Notes: generated by a model from the sequence alone, not told the origin. A stretch of DNA of 64,000 bases from Flavivirga jejuensis (GCF_030540765.1 NZ_JAUOEL010000001.1:1211056-1275055); one strand, 5' to 3'; positions 27,315-35,702 are shown, numbered from the stretch's first letter. Numbers and translations are program-made.

Positions 27315-28481
27315 ATGAATAGTATGTACTTCACCGAAGAGCATAATCTTTTTAGAAAAAGTCTTCAAGACTTTTTAAAGAAGGAAGTAGTTCCTAATAT
27401 TGAAAAATGGGAAAAAACAGGAACCATAGATAGATTTATTTGGAAAAAATTTGGAGATATGGGTTTTTTTGGTATCAACTATCCAGAAGCCTATGGAGGA
27501 ATGAATTTAGATTTATTCTATACCGTTATACTTCTTGAAGAACTTCAGAAAATAAATTCTGGTGGTTTTGCTGCGGCAATTTGGGCACATGTTTATTTAG
27601 CTATGACACATTTAAATGCAGAAGGTGATGAAGTCATTAAACAAAAATATTTAGCACCAAGTATTGCTGGTGATAAAATAGGATGTCTATGTATTACAGA
27701 ACCTTTTGGGGGGAGTGATGTAGCAGGCATGCGAACAACGGCTGTAAAAGATGGTGACCATTATATTATTAATGGATCTAAAACATTTATTACAAATGGT
27801 GTATATAGCGATTATTTAGTAATAGCCGCAAAAACAAATCCAGAATTAGGAAATAAAGGTGTTAGTATATTTGTAATAGATAGAGATGCCAAAGGGGTCT
27901 CTGCAACCAAGTTAGATAAGTTAGGATGGAGAGCATCAGACACTGGAGAAATAGCATTCGATAATGTTAAAATACCTGCAACTAATTTAATGGGAGAAGA
28001 GAATAAAGGATTCGCTTATATCTTACAGCATTTTTCTTTAGAGCGTTTAGTTATGGGGATCAATGCCCATGCACGTGCAGAATATGCATTAGAGTACGCA
28101 TTACAATATATGTCGGAGCGTCAGGCTTTTGGTAAATCAATTGATACATTTCAAGCATTAAGACATAACATTGCAGACTTATATACTGAAATGGAAATCT
28201 GCAAAGAATTTAATTATTCGGTTACTTATAGGTTAAATAAGGGTGAGTATGTAGTTAAACAAGCATCGATGTCAAAATTAAAGTCAACCAAAATGGCAGA
28301 TGATGTTATATATCAATGTCTTCAATTTTTAGGCGGCTATGGCTATATGGAAGAATATCCAATGGCAAGACTTTTAAGAGATAGTAGACTAGGTCCAATA
28401 GGTGGAGGTACGTCAGAGATCCTCAGAGAAATATTAGCTAAAATTATTATCGATAAAAAAGAATATAAACCAGCAACCTAA
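27315..28481 (+). CDS. acyl-CoA dehydrogenase (long-chain/isovaleryl-like)
   Basis: This 388-residue protein shows CLCITEPFGGSDVAGMRTTA (flavin/substrate loop), GSKTFITNGVYSDYL, RQAFGKSIDTFQALRH and the C-terminal GGYGYMEEYPMARLLRD plus GGGTSEI. The usual medium-chain catalytic glutamate before GTSEI is a glycine here. SLERLVMG (Glu243) sits where long-chain and isovaleryl-CoA dehydrogenases carry theirs, so activity is expected to be retained. It would oxidise an acyl-CoA to the enoyl-CoA using FAD and pass electrons to ETF. An ATG three codons downstream is an equally possible start. Confidence 0.9.
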   Translation: MNSMYFTEEHNLFRKSLQDFLKKEVVPNIEKWEKTGTIDRFIWKKFGDMGFFGINYPEAYGGMNLDLFYTVILLEELQKINSGGFAAAIWAHVYLAMTHLNAEGDEVIKQKYLAPSIAGDKIGCLCITEPFGGSDVAGMRTTAVKDGDHYIINGSKTFITNGVYSDYLVIAAKTNPELGNKGVSIFVIDRDAKGVSATKLDKLGWRASDTGEIAFDNVKIPATNLMGEENKGFAYILQHFSLERLVMGINAHARAEYALEYALQYMSERQAFGKSIDTFQALRHNIADLYTEMEICKEFNYSVTYRLNKGEYVVKQASMSKLKSTKMADDVIYQCLQFLGGYGYMEEYPMARLLRDSRLGPIGGGTSEILREILAKIIIDKKEYKPAT

Positions 28482-28645
28482 TATAATTCATTCTATTGAT
28501 TGGCGGTAAATACTATTAAAGATATATAGAGCATATGCATTATGCATACAGTTTCCCAATAAAATATTGGAAACACTTTATCAAATAGCTTAATCACTTT
28601 TGAGGCATAAAAAATAATTGACGAAATTTTAAATAGACTCTTATT

Positions 28646-28674
28646 TTGTAATTCCAAAATAGTATTTATATTTG
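28646..28674 (+). promoter_or_regulatory. strong Bacteroidota-type promoter for rpsU
   Basis: TTG at 28646-28648 and TATATTTG at 28667-28674, separated by 18 bp, match the TTG-N(17-23)-TAnnTTTG consensus exactly. Transcription should begin near 28680, giving a leader of about 30 nt. Confidence 0.85.
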
Positions 28675-28695
28675 CAGCCTGAAAATCTAAAAGAG

Positions 28696-28701
28696 AGGAG
28701 G
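28696..28701 (+). promoter_or_regulatory. canonical Shine-Dalgarno AGGAGG of rpsU
   Basis: AGGAGGT stands 10 nt before the rpsU ATG. It is the only textbook Shine-Dalgarno I noticed ahead of a gene in this window; other starts are preceded by A-rich sequence. This fits reported bS21-dependent control in Flavobacterium. Confidence 0.85.
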
Positions 28702-28711
28702 TTAAGACACT

Positions 28712-28906
28712 ATGTTAATAATACCAATTAAAGAAGGAGAAAATATAGATAGACCGTTAAAGCGTTTTAAACGAAAGTTTGATAAAACTGGAGCTAAACG
28801 TCAGTTACAGACACGTAAGCAGTTTAACAAACCTTCAGTAGTACGTAGAGCACAGGTTCAAAAAGCTCAGTACATACAAAGACTAAGAGATGCAGAAGAT
28901 ATATAA
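28712..28906 (+). CDS. rpsU: 30S ribosomal protein bS21
   Basis: This 64-residue, very basic protein starts MLIIPIKEGENIDRPLKRFK and contains KFDKTGAKRQLQTRKQFNKP, matching bS21 of Bacteroidota in length and sequence. In Flavobacterium johnsoniae bS21 helps hide the anti-Shine-Dalgarno of 16S rRNA, so most mRNAs do not use Shine-Dalgarno pairing. The gene stands alone between a consensus promoter and a strong terminator and carries an exceptional Shine-Dalgarno, which suggests autoregulation through bS21-less ribosomes. Confidence 0.97.
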   Translation: MLIIPIKEGENIDRPLKRFKRKFDKTGAKRQLQTRKQFNKPSVVRRAQVQKAQYIQRLRDAEDI

Positions 28907-28926
28907 GCTGTACTAAATAATATTAG

Positions 28927-28953
28927 AATCCCGCTATTAGCGGGATTTTTTTT
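28927..28953 (+). terminator. intrinsic terminator after rpsU
   Basis: AATCCCGCTA (28927-28936) and TAGCGGGATT (28938-28947) form a GC-rich stem, running into eight thymines up to 28953. Confidence 0.93.
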
Positions 28954-29003
28954 GCTCCCTATTTATATAGGGCTTTAAAGGAACATTGCAATAATAGTTT
29001 ATA

Positions 29004-29038
29004 AACAAAAATCACCTGAAAATAGATGTTTTCAGGTG
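29004..29038 (-). terminator. intrinsic terminator for the minus-strand T9SS cargo gene
   Basis: CACCTGAAAA (29013-29022) and TTTTCAGGTG (29029-29038) form a 10-bp stem. On the minus strand it is followed by ATTTTTGTTT, and it lies about 28 bp beyond the stop at 29066. Confidence 0.85.
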
Positions 29039-29065
29039 GTTTGCTTAAAAGCTCATATATCAATC

Positions 29066-30349
29066 TTATTCTTTAATAATTATTTTTGAAATGACCTCTC
29101 CGTTTTTAAGTGTCGTTTTAAGAATATATATGCCCGTTGGATAATCACTTAAGTTTAAAGAGAATGATCTTACATCTTGATATTTTGCGTTTTCTTTAAT
29201 ATAAATGGTGCCAAAATTATTGCCTAATACCCAAGACGCTATGTTCTCTGTACTTAAAATATTTACGATGCTTGATGTAGGGTTTGGGTAGAGTTTTATG
29301 ATATTTTCTATTACATCATTAGTTCTTTGAAAAGTTTCCTCTGTTTTATTACTCAAGGAAGAACATTCTTGAATTTTACCTATAAATTCACCTCCATTTG
29401 TACTAAAACCGTTTCCAAGGATAATTGAATTACCAGCATAACATTCTACAATAGCATTATTATATAGATCTCCATAAAAATTAATAGTATTGATTGCGTT
29501 GATTACATAAGTTCTACCACCTGGATGTTGTTGAATACTCGGTACTGTGTAATTTTCAGGACAATTAGGATATGTTGTATACGCAAAAATATTATACCAA
29601 TCATTCCAAGGTCCTTTACTTCCGTTAACACATTTTGCTGCAATTCTGAATCTATAAGTCGTTTCAGATTGTAAATTTGAAGCAAAATAATTTGTTGTAT
29701 TTACAGGTAAAATAACACTACTCCAAGAAGAATCTGAAAGGGGTCTGTATTCAAAAACATAGCCATTATTTCCTTGTAAATTATCCCAATCAAAACCTAT
29801 CTTCGTTGAAGATTTATAAATAGGACCAAAACTTTTTACATCACTTAAAGCACAAATGTTTTCAGGACAACCATTATTAGATGCTGGTCCTACTTCATTG
29901 TGACAATTATCTTGTGAGTCAGGAATACCATCACCATCTGTATCAGGATCACTATTTGTATAGGTAACATTGATATTTAAAAAACCAGTATGATAATTAT
30001 TAGATTCGTCATACCATTCTTGCTTAAAAATATAATTTGTAGTTGTAGTGGCAGATACCGTTCTTTTAAATCGAAAAGTTACAGTTTTCACATCACCAAC
30101 ATATATAGCACCTGTTCCAGGACTATGGTTAAGATACCCATTATCTGGAATTTGATATGTATTGATAAACCAACTACTAGCACCGGGCGCGTTTCCATAG
30201 CCATTTAATTGAATTGTTACTTCAGTTTCTACACCTGAATTAACAGATACAGATTGAGTTGTTGGGGTAAAAGTGATACTATTCGCATCAATATTATTAC
30301 TGTATAATAATAAGATAGCAGTAATTATTAAATATTTTAAGTATTTCAT
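29066..30349 (-). CDS. secreted protein with FN3-like domain and T9SS type A sorting domain
   Basis: This 427-residue protein has a signal peptide (MKYLKYLIITAILLLYSNNI) and an Ig/MG-like beta domain (about 25-130). One thrombospondin type 3 calcium-binding stretch follows, DTDGDGIPDSQDNCHNEVGP (about 136-155), then a fibronectin-III-like domain (WNDW...TTYRFRIAAKC). The C-terminal sorting domain has LYPNPTSSIVNI and YPTGIYILKT. It should be exported by Sec and then T9SS to the cell surface. It is the last of three minus-strand secreted-protein genes that face a two-component system. Ligand unknown. Confidence 0.88.
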   Translation of the reverse strand: MKYLKYLIITAILLLYSNNIDANSITFTPTTQSVSVNSGVETEVTIQLNGYGNAPGASSWFINTYQIPDNGYLNHSPGTGAIYVGDVKTVTFRFKRTVSATTTTNYIFKQEWYDESNNYHTGFLNINVTYTNSDPDTDGDGIPDSQDNCHNEVGPASNNGCPENICALSDVKSFGPIYKSSTKIGFDWDNLQGNNGYVFEYRPLSDSSWSSVILPVNTTNYFASNLQSETTYRFRIAAKCVNGSKGPWNDWYNIFAYTTYPNCPENYTVPSIQQHPGGRTYVINAINTINFYGDLYNNAIVECYAGNSIILGNGFSTNGGEFIGKIQECSSLSNKTEETFQRTNDVIENIIKLYPNPTSSIVNILSTENIASWVLGNNFGTIYIKENAKYQDVRSFSLNLSDYPTGIYILKTTLKNGEVISKIIIKE

Positions 30350-30493
30350 AATAATATGTTTTTATAGTTAACAAAAAGCATTATTCTATTTGTAATAGCT
30401 AACATTGTTCTTTTACATTAAAGCAATAAAACCCCACCTCATGCATGTTTGCACAAGTAAGTATTATTTGTATGATACTAGTGTAAAGAACAA

Positions 30494-30524
30494 AAGGCTG
30501 ACTTATTTAATAGTAATCAGCCTT
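30494..30524 (-). terminator. probable terminator after the repeat-rich secreted protein gene
   Basis: AAGGCTGA (30494-30501) pairs with TCAGCCTT (30517-30524). Read on the minus strand, the stem is followed by TTGTTC, with only a short U-tract, about 46 bp beyond the stop at 30570. Confidence 0.6.
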
Positions 30525-30569
30525 ATATTAAGATAAGTTACATGTTAGATTAATAAGAATGCTATGTAT

Positions 30570-31448
30570 TTATTGTGCTATTTTAGCTTCTAAAGACTTA
30601 ATACGCTTTTCTTGCTCTATGGTATACAGCGTCAATTCTTCTATTTTTTGCAATAAAAGATTGGTCATTTCTTTAAGTTGCAAGCCATTTTCTTGCATCT
30701 CTTGCGCACTTGGTACTTCTGGTAAATGGTAATTTGCTTTGGTATAAGCTTCTACTTCTTCAAGTGTAGGCATAGTGTAATCTGCCTTTAGGGTAGATGC
30801 TCCCTCGTAGTATTTTTCAAAAACGTAATCTGCGGGTACTAGTAAATCTACTAAAACTTCTTCACAGTGTATATTGCCTTTAACGGTTAGTTCTGCATCT
30901 GGGTTTGCAGTGCCAATACCAACATTACCAGTATAATCAACTACAAAACTGTTATCATTAAAATTGGTTCTTGCAATTTTAAATAAACTTTTATCTGAAT
31001 CTATTCCAACTTTAAATGTTTGGTTTGTATCTTCTTTAAACTCTACAAAATTATCGTTCCCTAAAAGACTCTCCATAGTTAATCCAGAATATGATGTTCC
31101 TTTAACATGTAAATTGTATGTTGGGTTTGTTGTGCCGATGCCGATGCTGCCACTTACGTAAATATTAGAATCTAGTGCACCAAACCCAATTAGAACATGT
31201 TTACCAGTATTATAATTAATAAATAAATCATCATAAGCTGTACTAGATGCTTCTTTTCCAGTTATATGACGCGTTTTTAAACTATGATTACTTGTACCAC
31301 CAACATTAACATTACCTTGAATAGTTAATTTTGAGTCTGGAGTTGTAGTTCCTATCCCCACATTACCACTAGTAGGAAATGTATTGGTTTGAGCATTTGT
31401 AATTAACGTAATAAGAATAAAAGCCATTAATAAAGTTAGATTTTTCAT
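30570..31448 (-). CDS. secreted beta-repeat protein with C-terminal coiled coil (hypothetical)
   Basis: This 292-residue protein has a signal peptide (MKNLTLLMAFILITLITNAQ) and three copies of a G-N/S-V/I-GIGT-x-NP motif: SGNVGIGTTTPDSKLTIQGN, SGSIGIGTTNPTYNLHVKGT and TGNVGIGTANPDAELTVKGN. The motif is common in Bacteroidota fibre-like proteins. The C-terminus (from about 240) is a long helix, LLLQKIEELTLYTIEQEKRI, likely a coiled coil. It resembles tail-fibre proteins of the S74 type but no S74 peptidase triad is evident. It follows the 31478 gene by 29 bp on the same strand. Confidence 0.8.
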   Translation of the reverse strand: MKNLTLLMAFILITLITNAQTNTFPTSGNVGIGTTTPDSKLTIQGNVNVGGTSNHSLKTRHITGKEASSTAYDDLFINYNTGKHVLIGFGALDSNIYVSGSIGIGTTNPTYNLHVKGTSYSGLTMESLLGNDNFVEFKEDTNQTFKVGIDSDKSLFKIARTNFNDNSFVVDYTGNVGIGTANPDAELTVKGNIHCEEVLVDLLVPADYVFEKYYEGASTLKADYTMPTLEEVEAYTKANYHLPEVPSAQEMQENGLQLKEMTNLLLQKIEELTLYTIEQEKRIKSLEAKIAQ

Positions 31449-31477
31449 AAGTTGTATTGTTTTAGATTGATTAATAA

Positions 31478-32104
31478 TTATTGTTTTACTATTGTTTTTG
31501 TTAATATTTCTCCGTTTTCTAATTGGATTTTTATAATGTAGATATCATTTTCTAGATCAATTAAGGCTATTTTATTATCTATAGGTTTAACAGCATTGTA
31601 ATCCATAATTAAAGTGCTATAGATATCATAAATTTCATAAAAAATAATGGAGGAGTTTAAATCTTGAAACACCAGATTTTCGTTAGTGTCTATGTAGTAA
31701 GATATTGTTTTGTGATTAGTTGGTTTTATAGTTTTACCTCCATTACCTCCAATTAAAGACCTACGCTCAATTGATGTTGAATTACTATTTTTGCTTTGTA
31801 TTGTTTTACTAAAAATATCGCTTACTTCAGCAACTATTTTTACAGAAGATGCGCCGGGTAGTATATGTATACTTCCGCTAGAACTAATCTCACCAGAGAT
31901 TATACTGCCTATAGAGCCATCTACAGGAAGTGCTGTTATTGTAATATCTTCATTGCAGGTTTCAAAAATGTCTCCAACACCATGGAAATCTGTACCGCAT
32001 GCTATAGTAAACAATTGCGTGTAATAACCGAAACTTAATGAGAGGAATATACTCATTAATAATACGGGGATAAGTATTCGTTTTTTTGAGGACTTGTGTT
32101 TCAT
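31478..32104 (-). CDS. small secreted protein with T9SS-like C-terminus
   Basis: This 208-residue protein has a signal sequence (basic MKHKSSKKR, then ILIPVLLMSIFLSLSFG). A beta-rich middle follows with GGNGG and paired cysteines (IACGTDF, ETCNEDI). The tail DIYIIKIQLENGEILTKTIV resembles the final strands of a type A sorting domain, though the usual PNP motif is missing. It is the first gene of the minus-strand secreted set. A -7 box (TAAATTTG on the minus strand, 32119-32112) lies so close to the ATG that the mRNA may be nearly leaderless. Function unknown. Confidence 0.75.
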   Translation of the reverse strand: MKHKSSKKRILIPVLLMSIFLSLSFGYYTQLFTIACGTDFHGVGDIFETCNEDITITALPVDGSIGSIISGEISSSGSIHILPGASSVKIVAEVSDIFSKTIQSKNSNSTSIERRSLIGGNGGKTIKPTNHKTISYYIDTNENLVFQDLNSSIIFYEIYDIYSTLIMDYNAVKPIDNKIALIDLENDIYIIKIQLENGEILTKTIVKQ

Positions 32105-32111
32105 AATGCAG

Positions 32112-32119
32112 CAAATTTA
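32112..32119 (-). promoter_or_regulatory. candidate -7 box for the minus-strand secreted genes
   Basis: On the minus strand the sequence reads TAAATTTG, matching TAnnTTTG, with the start codon beginning 8 bp beyond. No clear TTG at -33. Confidence 0.5.
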
Positions 32120-32121
32120 TA

Positions 32122-32160
32122 TTAATCGATTAAATGGTGAAATACCATAAATATGGTATT
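32122..32160. promoter_or_regulatory. two perfect palindromes, candidate operators
   Basis: TTAATCGATTAA (32122-32133) and AATACCATA-aa-TATGGTATT (32141-32160) lie in the short gap between the divergent secreted-protein and kinase genes. The second overlaps the ATG at 32153. Both are typical of dimeric regulator sites. Confidence 0.6.
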
Positions 32161-34114
32161 TTTAAGCATAATTTATAAACACTATTTTTTTTTGGTTAAA
32201 GTTCTAAATATACTAAGTTGCTTTGTTTTTCTTACGCATGCTGTTAAGGCTCAGGATTATAAAAACATAAAAGCGCTAAATCATTCATTTGAAAAAGTGA
32301 TTAATACGAATTTTAACGAAGCAAAACGTATTGCTTTACAAGCCGTTTTAGAAAGCGAAAAAGTTTTGAATGACACTTTATTGTTAGAATCTTACACAAA
32401 CTTAAGTCACATTTATTTATATCTTGAATTAATAGATTCATCATCAGTTTATTGTGATAAAGGGGTGTTGTATGCCAAAAAAATAGATGATCTGGAAAAA
32501 TTATCCACGCTATATAACAGAAAAGGCATATTAGCAAGAAAACAAAGTGATTTTAAAACGTCTTTTCAGTTTCATGAAAAAGCATTAGGTATCGCAGAGT
32601 CAAAAGGTTTAAGCCATTTAGAAGCAAGTATTGATAACAGCGTTGCATTATTATATAGAGATCGAGAGGAAATCGATAAATCGTTTAAAGCCCTAGAAAA
32701 GGCTATAGGCATATCTTCATTACATAATTATAAAAATGAATTGGCTAGAAGTTATAATACAAAAGGGGTGTTGTTTTTTAATACGCAAAAAGATAGTGTA
32801 TTACCTTATTATGATAAAGCGCTTAAAATAGTAAGAAACAATAATAATATGTTTTTAGAAGGTGCATTACTTTGTAATATAGGCGATTTTTATCTAAACA
32901 TAGGTGATAATAATAAAGCAATTAGTTATTTAGAAGCGGCAAAGACTATTTCAACCCGTGTAGGTGATATGGATACATTTTATTATGTAAATGTATCAGA
33001 ATGTATTTATTATGAGAATATAGGCAGGTATGATGAGGCTATAAAAGGCTACAAAAAAATATTAAATGATTATAAAGGGATATTAAATAATTCTCAAAGA
33101 AGAAGGGTTTATTGGTTGCTGTCTGGTACTTTATGGTATAATAAACAGTTTAAAGAAGCTTTTAATTATCAAGAACAATATATCTTTTTAAACGATAGTA
33201 TTTTTAATATAAAAAAAGAAAAAGAGTTTGAAAGTTTAAGAACCCAATATGAAGTCGAAAAAAAGGATAATCAAATTCTATTACTGGAAAAAGAAAATGA
33301 GCTTGCAAATACGCGTAGAAAATGGGTGTTTATAAGTGCTATATTATTAACTATACCTTTAATAGTGCTATTCCTATTTTATAGACACCGAGCCAAAACT
33401 TTAAAAACAATTGGTTTACAGGAAATAAAATTACATCAAAAAGAAAAAGAACGTTTAAAAGAAGAGCAAAAATTAAAAGCAACCGAAGCTTTAATTGAAG
33501 GGCAGGATAAAGAGCGTGAACGTATTGCAAAAGAACTTCATGATGGTATAGGCGGGCAGTTAGCAAGTATTAATTTAAGCTTATCTCATATAAATCATGA
33601 TATAAATAATAAGGCTATAGCAAAAATTAATGGTTCTTTAAAAAACACATTTAATGAGTTAAGGGTATTGTCTCATTCTTTAAGCCATAACTTTCATAAG
33701 GATAAATCATTAGAACAATTATTATCCGAATTTAAAAGAAAATATGAGGAAAGTAAATTGTTTGGTTTAGACATATTAATTTATCCAGAAAAGAGCTTAG
33801 AACAATTAGATACGTATACAAAGCATCACTTGTATAGAATAATACAAGAGCTTTTAACCAATATTGTTAAGCATGCTAAAGCAGAACAAGTAGAATTGTC
33901 TTTTAACAAGTATGAAGCTATTTTAATTATAATTTTACAAGATAATGGTAAAGGGTTTAATATTGAAGAACAGAAAAATGGTATTGGTATAAGCAATATA
34001 AAAGAACGTGTAGAAAGCATTAATGGAGCATTCAGTATAGATTCTACAATAAATAAAGGGACTAGTGTGGTTATAGAAATTCCCATTAATAAAAACACAT
34101 CCCATGAAGATTAA
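32153..34114 (+). CDS. TPR-containing sensor histidine kinase (HisKA_3 / NarX-like)
   Basis: The protein has up to 653 residues. The TTG at 32192 (LVKVLNILSCFVFLTHAVKAQ) may be the true start because it gives a compact signal peptide. Periplasmic TPR repeats (about 45-350) follow, then one membrane helix (about 392-414) and a coiled region. The HisKA_3 motif ERIAKELHDGIGGQLASI has His463, and the HATPase has NGKGFNIEEQKNGIGISNIK. The product should phosphorylate the LuxR-type regulator encoded next, with an 11-bp overlap. It faces the secreted-protein genes across a gap with two palindromes. Confidence 0.92.
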   Translation: MVFLSIIYKHYFFLVKVLNILSCFVFLTHAVKAQDYKNIKALNHSFEKVINTNFNEAKRIALQAVLESEKVLNDTLLLESYTNLSHIYLYLELIDSSSVYCDKGVLYAKKIDDLEKLSTLYNRKGILARKQSDFKTSFQFHEKALGIAESKGLSHLEASIDNSVALLYRDREEIDKSFKALEKAIGISSLHNYKNELARSYNTKGVLFFNTQKDSVLPYYDKALKIVRNNNNMFLEGALLCNIGDFYLNIGDNNKAISYLEAAKTISTRVGDMDTFYYVNVSECIYYENIGRYDEAIKGYKKILNDYKGILNNSQRRRVYWLLSGTLWYNKQFKEAFNYQEQYIFLNDSIFNIKKEKEFESLRTQYEVEKKDNQILLLEKENELANTRRKWVFISAILLTIPLIVLFLFYRHRAKTLKTIGLQEIKLHQKEKERLKEEQKLKATEALIEGQDKERERIAKELHDGIGGQLASINLSLSHINHDINNKAIAKINGSLKNTFNELRVLSHSLSHNFHKDKSLEQLLSEFKRKYEESKLFGLDILIYPEKSLEQLDTYTKHHLYRIIQELLTNIVKHAKAEQVELSFNKYEAILIIILQDNGKGFNIEEQKNGIGISNIKERVESINGAFSIDSTINKGTSVVIEIPINKNTSHED

Positions 34115-34706
34115 TTTGATAATAGTAGATGATCACTGTATGTTTTTAGAGGGCATGTCGGCAGCCCTTTCTAAGCAAGAAAATCTTAATGTTTGGGGTG
34201 TTTTTGATAGTGCTAAAGAAGCTTTAAAAGTTTTAGATAATAACGTGCCCGATTTATTAATAACCGATATTTCAATGCCAGAAATAAATGGTTTAGAGTT
34301 TGTGAAAATGGTTAATAAGAAATTTCCAGATTTAAAAATTCTAGTAATGAGTATGTTTAGGCAAATCCAATCATTGGATGGAATAAATGGATACTTGCTA
34401 AAAGAAACTAATTTTGATGAACTTTTATGTGCTATTGATAGTATTGTTATTCGTAACGAAAATTATTTTTACAAAGGTTATCAAAAGAATAATGATGTTT
34501 TAGATTTTAATAAAAAGATTCTTTCTAGTAGAGAAAAAGATATTGTTAATTTAATAGCGAAAGAATTAACAACGGATGAAATTGCTGAAACCTTATTTTT
34601 AAGTAAGCATACCATAGAAACGCATAAAAAGAATATATTCTTAAAGTTACAAGTCAATAATGCCGCAGGATTGGTTAAAAAAGCGATGTATTTAGGTTAT
34701 TTATAG
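34104..34706 (+). CDS. NarL/LuxR-family response regulator
   Basis: This 200-residue protein has a receiver domain with VDDHCMF acidic residues, phospho-acceptor Asp55 in LLITDISMPEING, the conserved Ser of VMSMF and the Lys of GYLLK. A LuxR-type HTH is at the C-terminus (LSSREKDIVNLIAKELTTDE; FLSKHTIETHKKNIF). The segment between the conserved Ser and Lys is about five residues shorter than in typical NarL receivers, affecting helix 4. It overlaps the kinase gene by 11 bp. A likely target is the palindromic gap at 32105-32160. Confidence 0.92.
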   Translation: MKINLIIVDDHCMFLEGMSAALSKQENLNVWGVFDSAKEALKVLDNNVPDLLITDISMPEINGLEFVKMVNKKFPDLKILVMSMFRQIQSLDGINGYLLKETNFDELLCAIDSIVIRNENYFYKGYQKNNDVLDFNKKILSSREKDIVNLIAKELTTDEIAETLFLSKHTIETHKKNIFLKLQVNNAAGLVKKAMYLGYL

Positions 34707-34780
34707 TTTGAAAATATTTAAGGTGATAGTTAACATTAAAAATAAAACATTATATTTAATTTTCAATTTCAACTTATTAC

Positions 34781-35671
34781 ATGCCATTCAAACCATTTAG
34801 AGATTATTTGCTGCATGAAAAAAATTATTCGGCATTAACCATAAAAGCGTATCAAGCCGATTTGGAAAGTTTTAAAGCGTTTGTTAAAAATGAATATGAC
34901 ACAACCCTAATCGATACTGTCAATTACCCACAAATAAGAAATTGGATTGTGTCTTTAGTAGAACAAGGATTAGCAAATAGAAGTATCAATAGAAAAGTAT
35001 CTGCATTAAACACCTATTATAAATTTCTTTTAAGAATTGGGGATATAGATCAAAACCCTTTATCAAAGCACAAAGCTTTAAAAACGAGTAAAAAAATTCA
35101 AGTACCATTTTCAGAATTAGAAATAACAACCGTTTTAGACGATTTAAATTTTGATGATGATTTCGAAAGTATTCGTAATAAATTAATTATAGAGCTTTTC
35201 TATTCAACAGGTATTAGAAGAATAGAATTAATAGAACTAAATCTGGCAAGTGTCGATTTACATAATAAAATGTTAAAGGTTCTGGGGAAGAGAAATAAAG
35301 AGCGTATCGTGCCGTTATTAGATTCTGTAGCTAAAACGATAAGTAAGTATTTAATTTCAAGAAAAAAATTAGAATGTATTACAGATACTAATAGTTTGTT
35401 TTTAACGAAAAAAGGATTTAAAATTTATGAAACACTTGTTTACAGAATAATAAATGAGTATTTTAGTAAGGCATCTTCAAAGGTGAAAAAGAGTCCGCAT
35501 ATCTTGCGACATTCTTTTGCAACACACTTGTTAAACCAAGGTGCCGATTTAAATGCTGTTAAAGAACTTTTAGGACATTCAAGTTTAGCTGCCACTCAAG
35601 TTTATACGCATAATAGTATAGCTGAATTAAAAAAAGTGCATGTAGGAGCGCACCCTAGGAGTAAAAAGTAG
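34781..35671 (+). CDS. tyrosine recombinase, XerC/XerD type
   Basis: This 296-residue protein has a SAM-like N-terminal core-binding domain (FRDYLLHEKNYSALTIKAYQ) and a catalytic domain with all expected residues: Arg146 (STGIRRIE), His240 and Arg243 (HILRHSFATHLL), His266 (LGHSSLAATQVYTH) and Tyr275. Length and context next to hpf are those of the housekeeping Xer recombinase that resolves chromosome dimers at dif, so it is not evidence for a mobile element. Whether it is XerC or XerD cannot be decided here. It ends 31 bp before hpf. Confidence 0.9.
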   Translation: MPFKPFRDYLLHEKNYSALTIKAYQADLESFKAFVKNEYDTTLIDTVNYPQIRNWIVSLVEQGLANRSINRKVSALNTYYKFLLRIGDIDQNPLSKHKALKTSKKIQVPFSELEITTVLDDLNFDDDFESIRNKLIIELFYSTGIRRIELIELNLASVDLHNKMLKVLGKRNKERIVPLLDSVAKTISKYLISRKKLECITDTNSLFLTKKGFKIYETLVYRIINEYFSKASSKVKKSPHILRHSFATHLLNQGADLNAVKELLGHSSLAATQVYTHNSIAELKKVHVGAHPRSKK

Positions 35672-35702
35672 TATAGTAGATTATTAACCAAAAAACAAAA
35701 GG

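Noticed and set aside
28541..28580. Hairpin GTTTCCCAAT/ATTGGAAAC after the acyl-CoA dehydrogenase
   Set aside because: The stem has a bulge and no T-run follows, so it is not convincing as a terminator.
34781..35671. Integrase as evidence for a genomic island or phage next to tRNA genes
   Set aside because: Sequence, length and the hpf neighbour fit the housekeeping Xer recombinase; no attachment-site duplication of a tRNA end or other mobile genes were seen.
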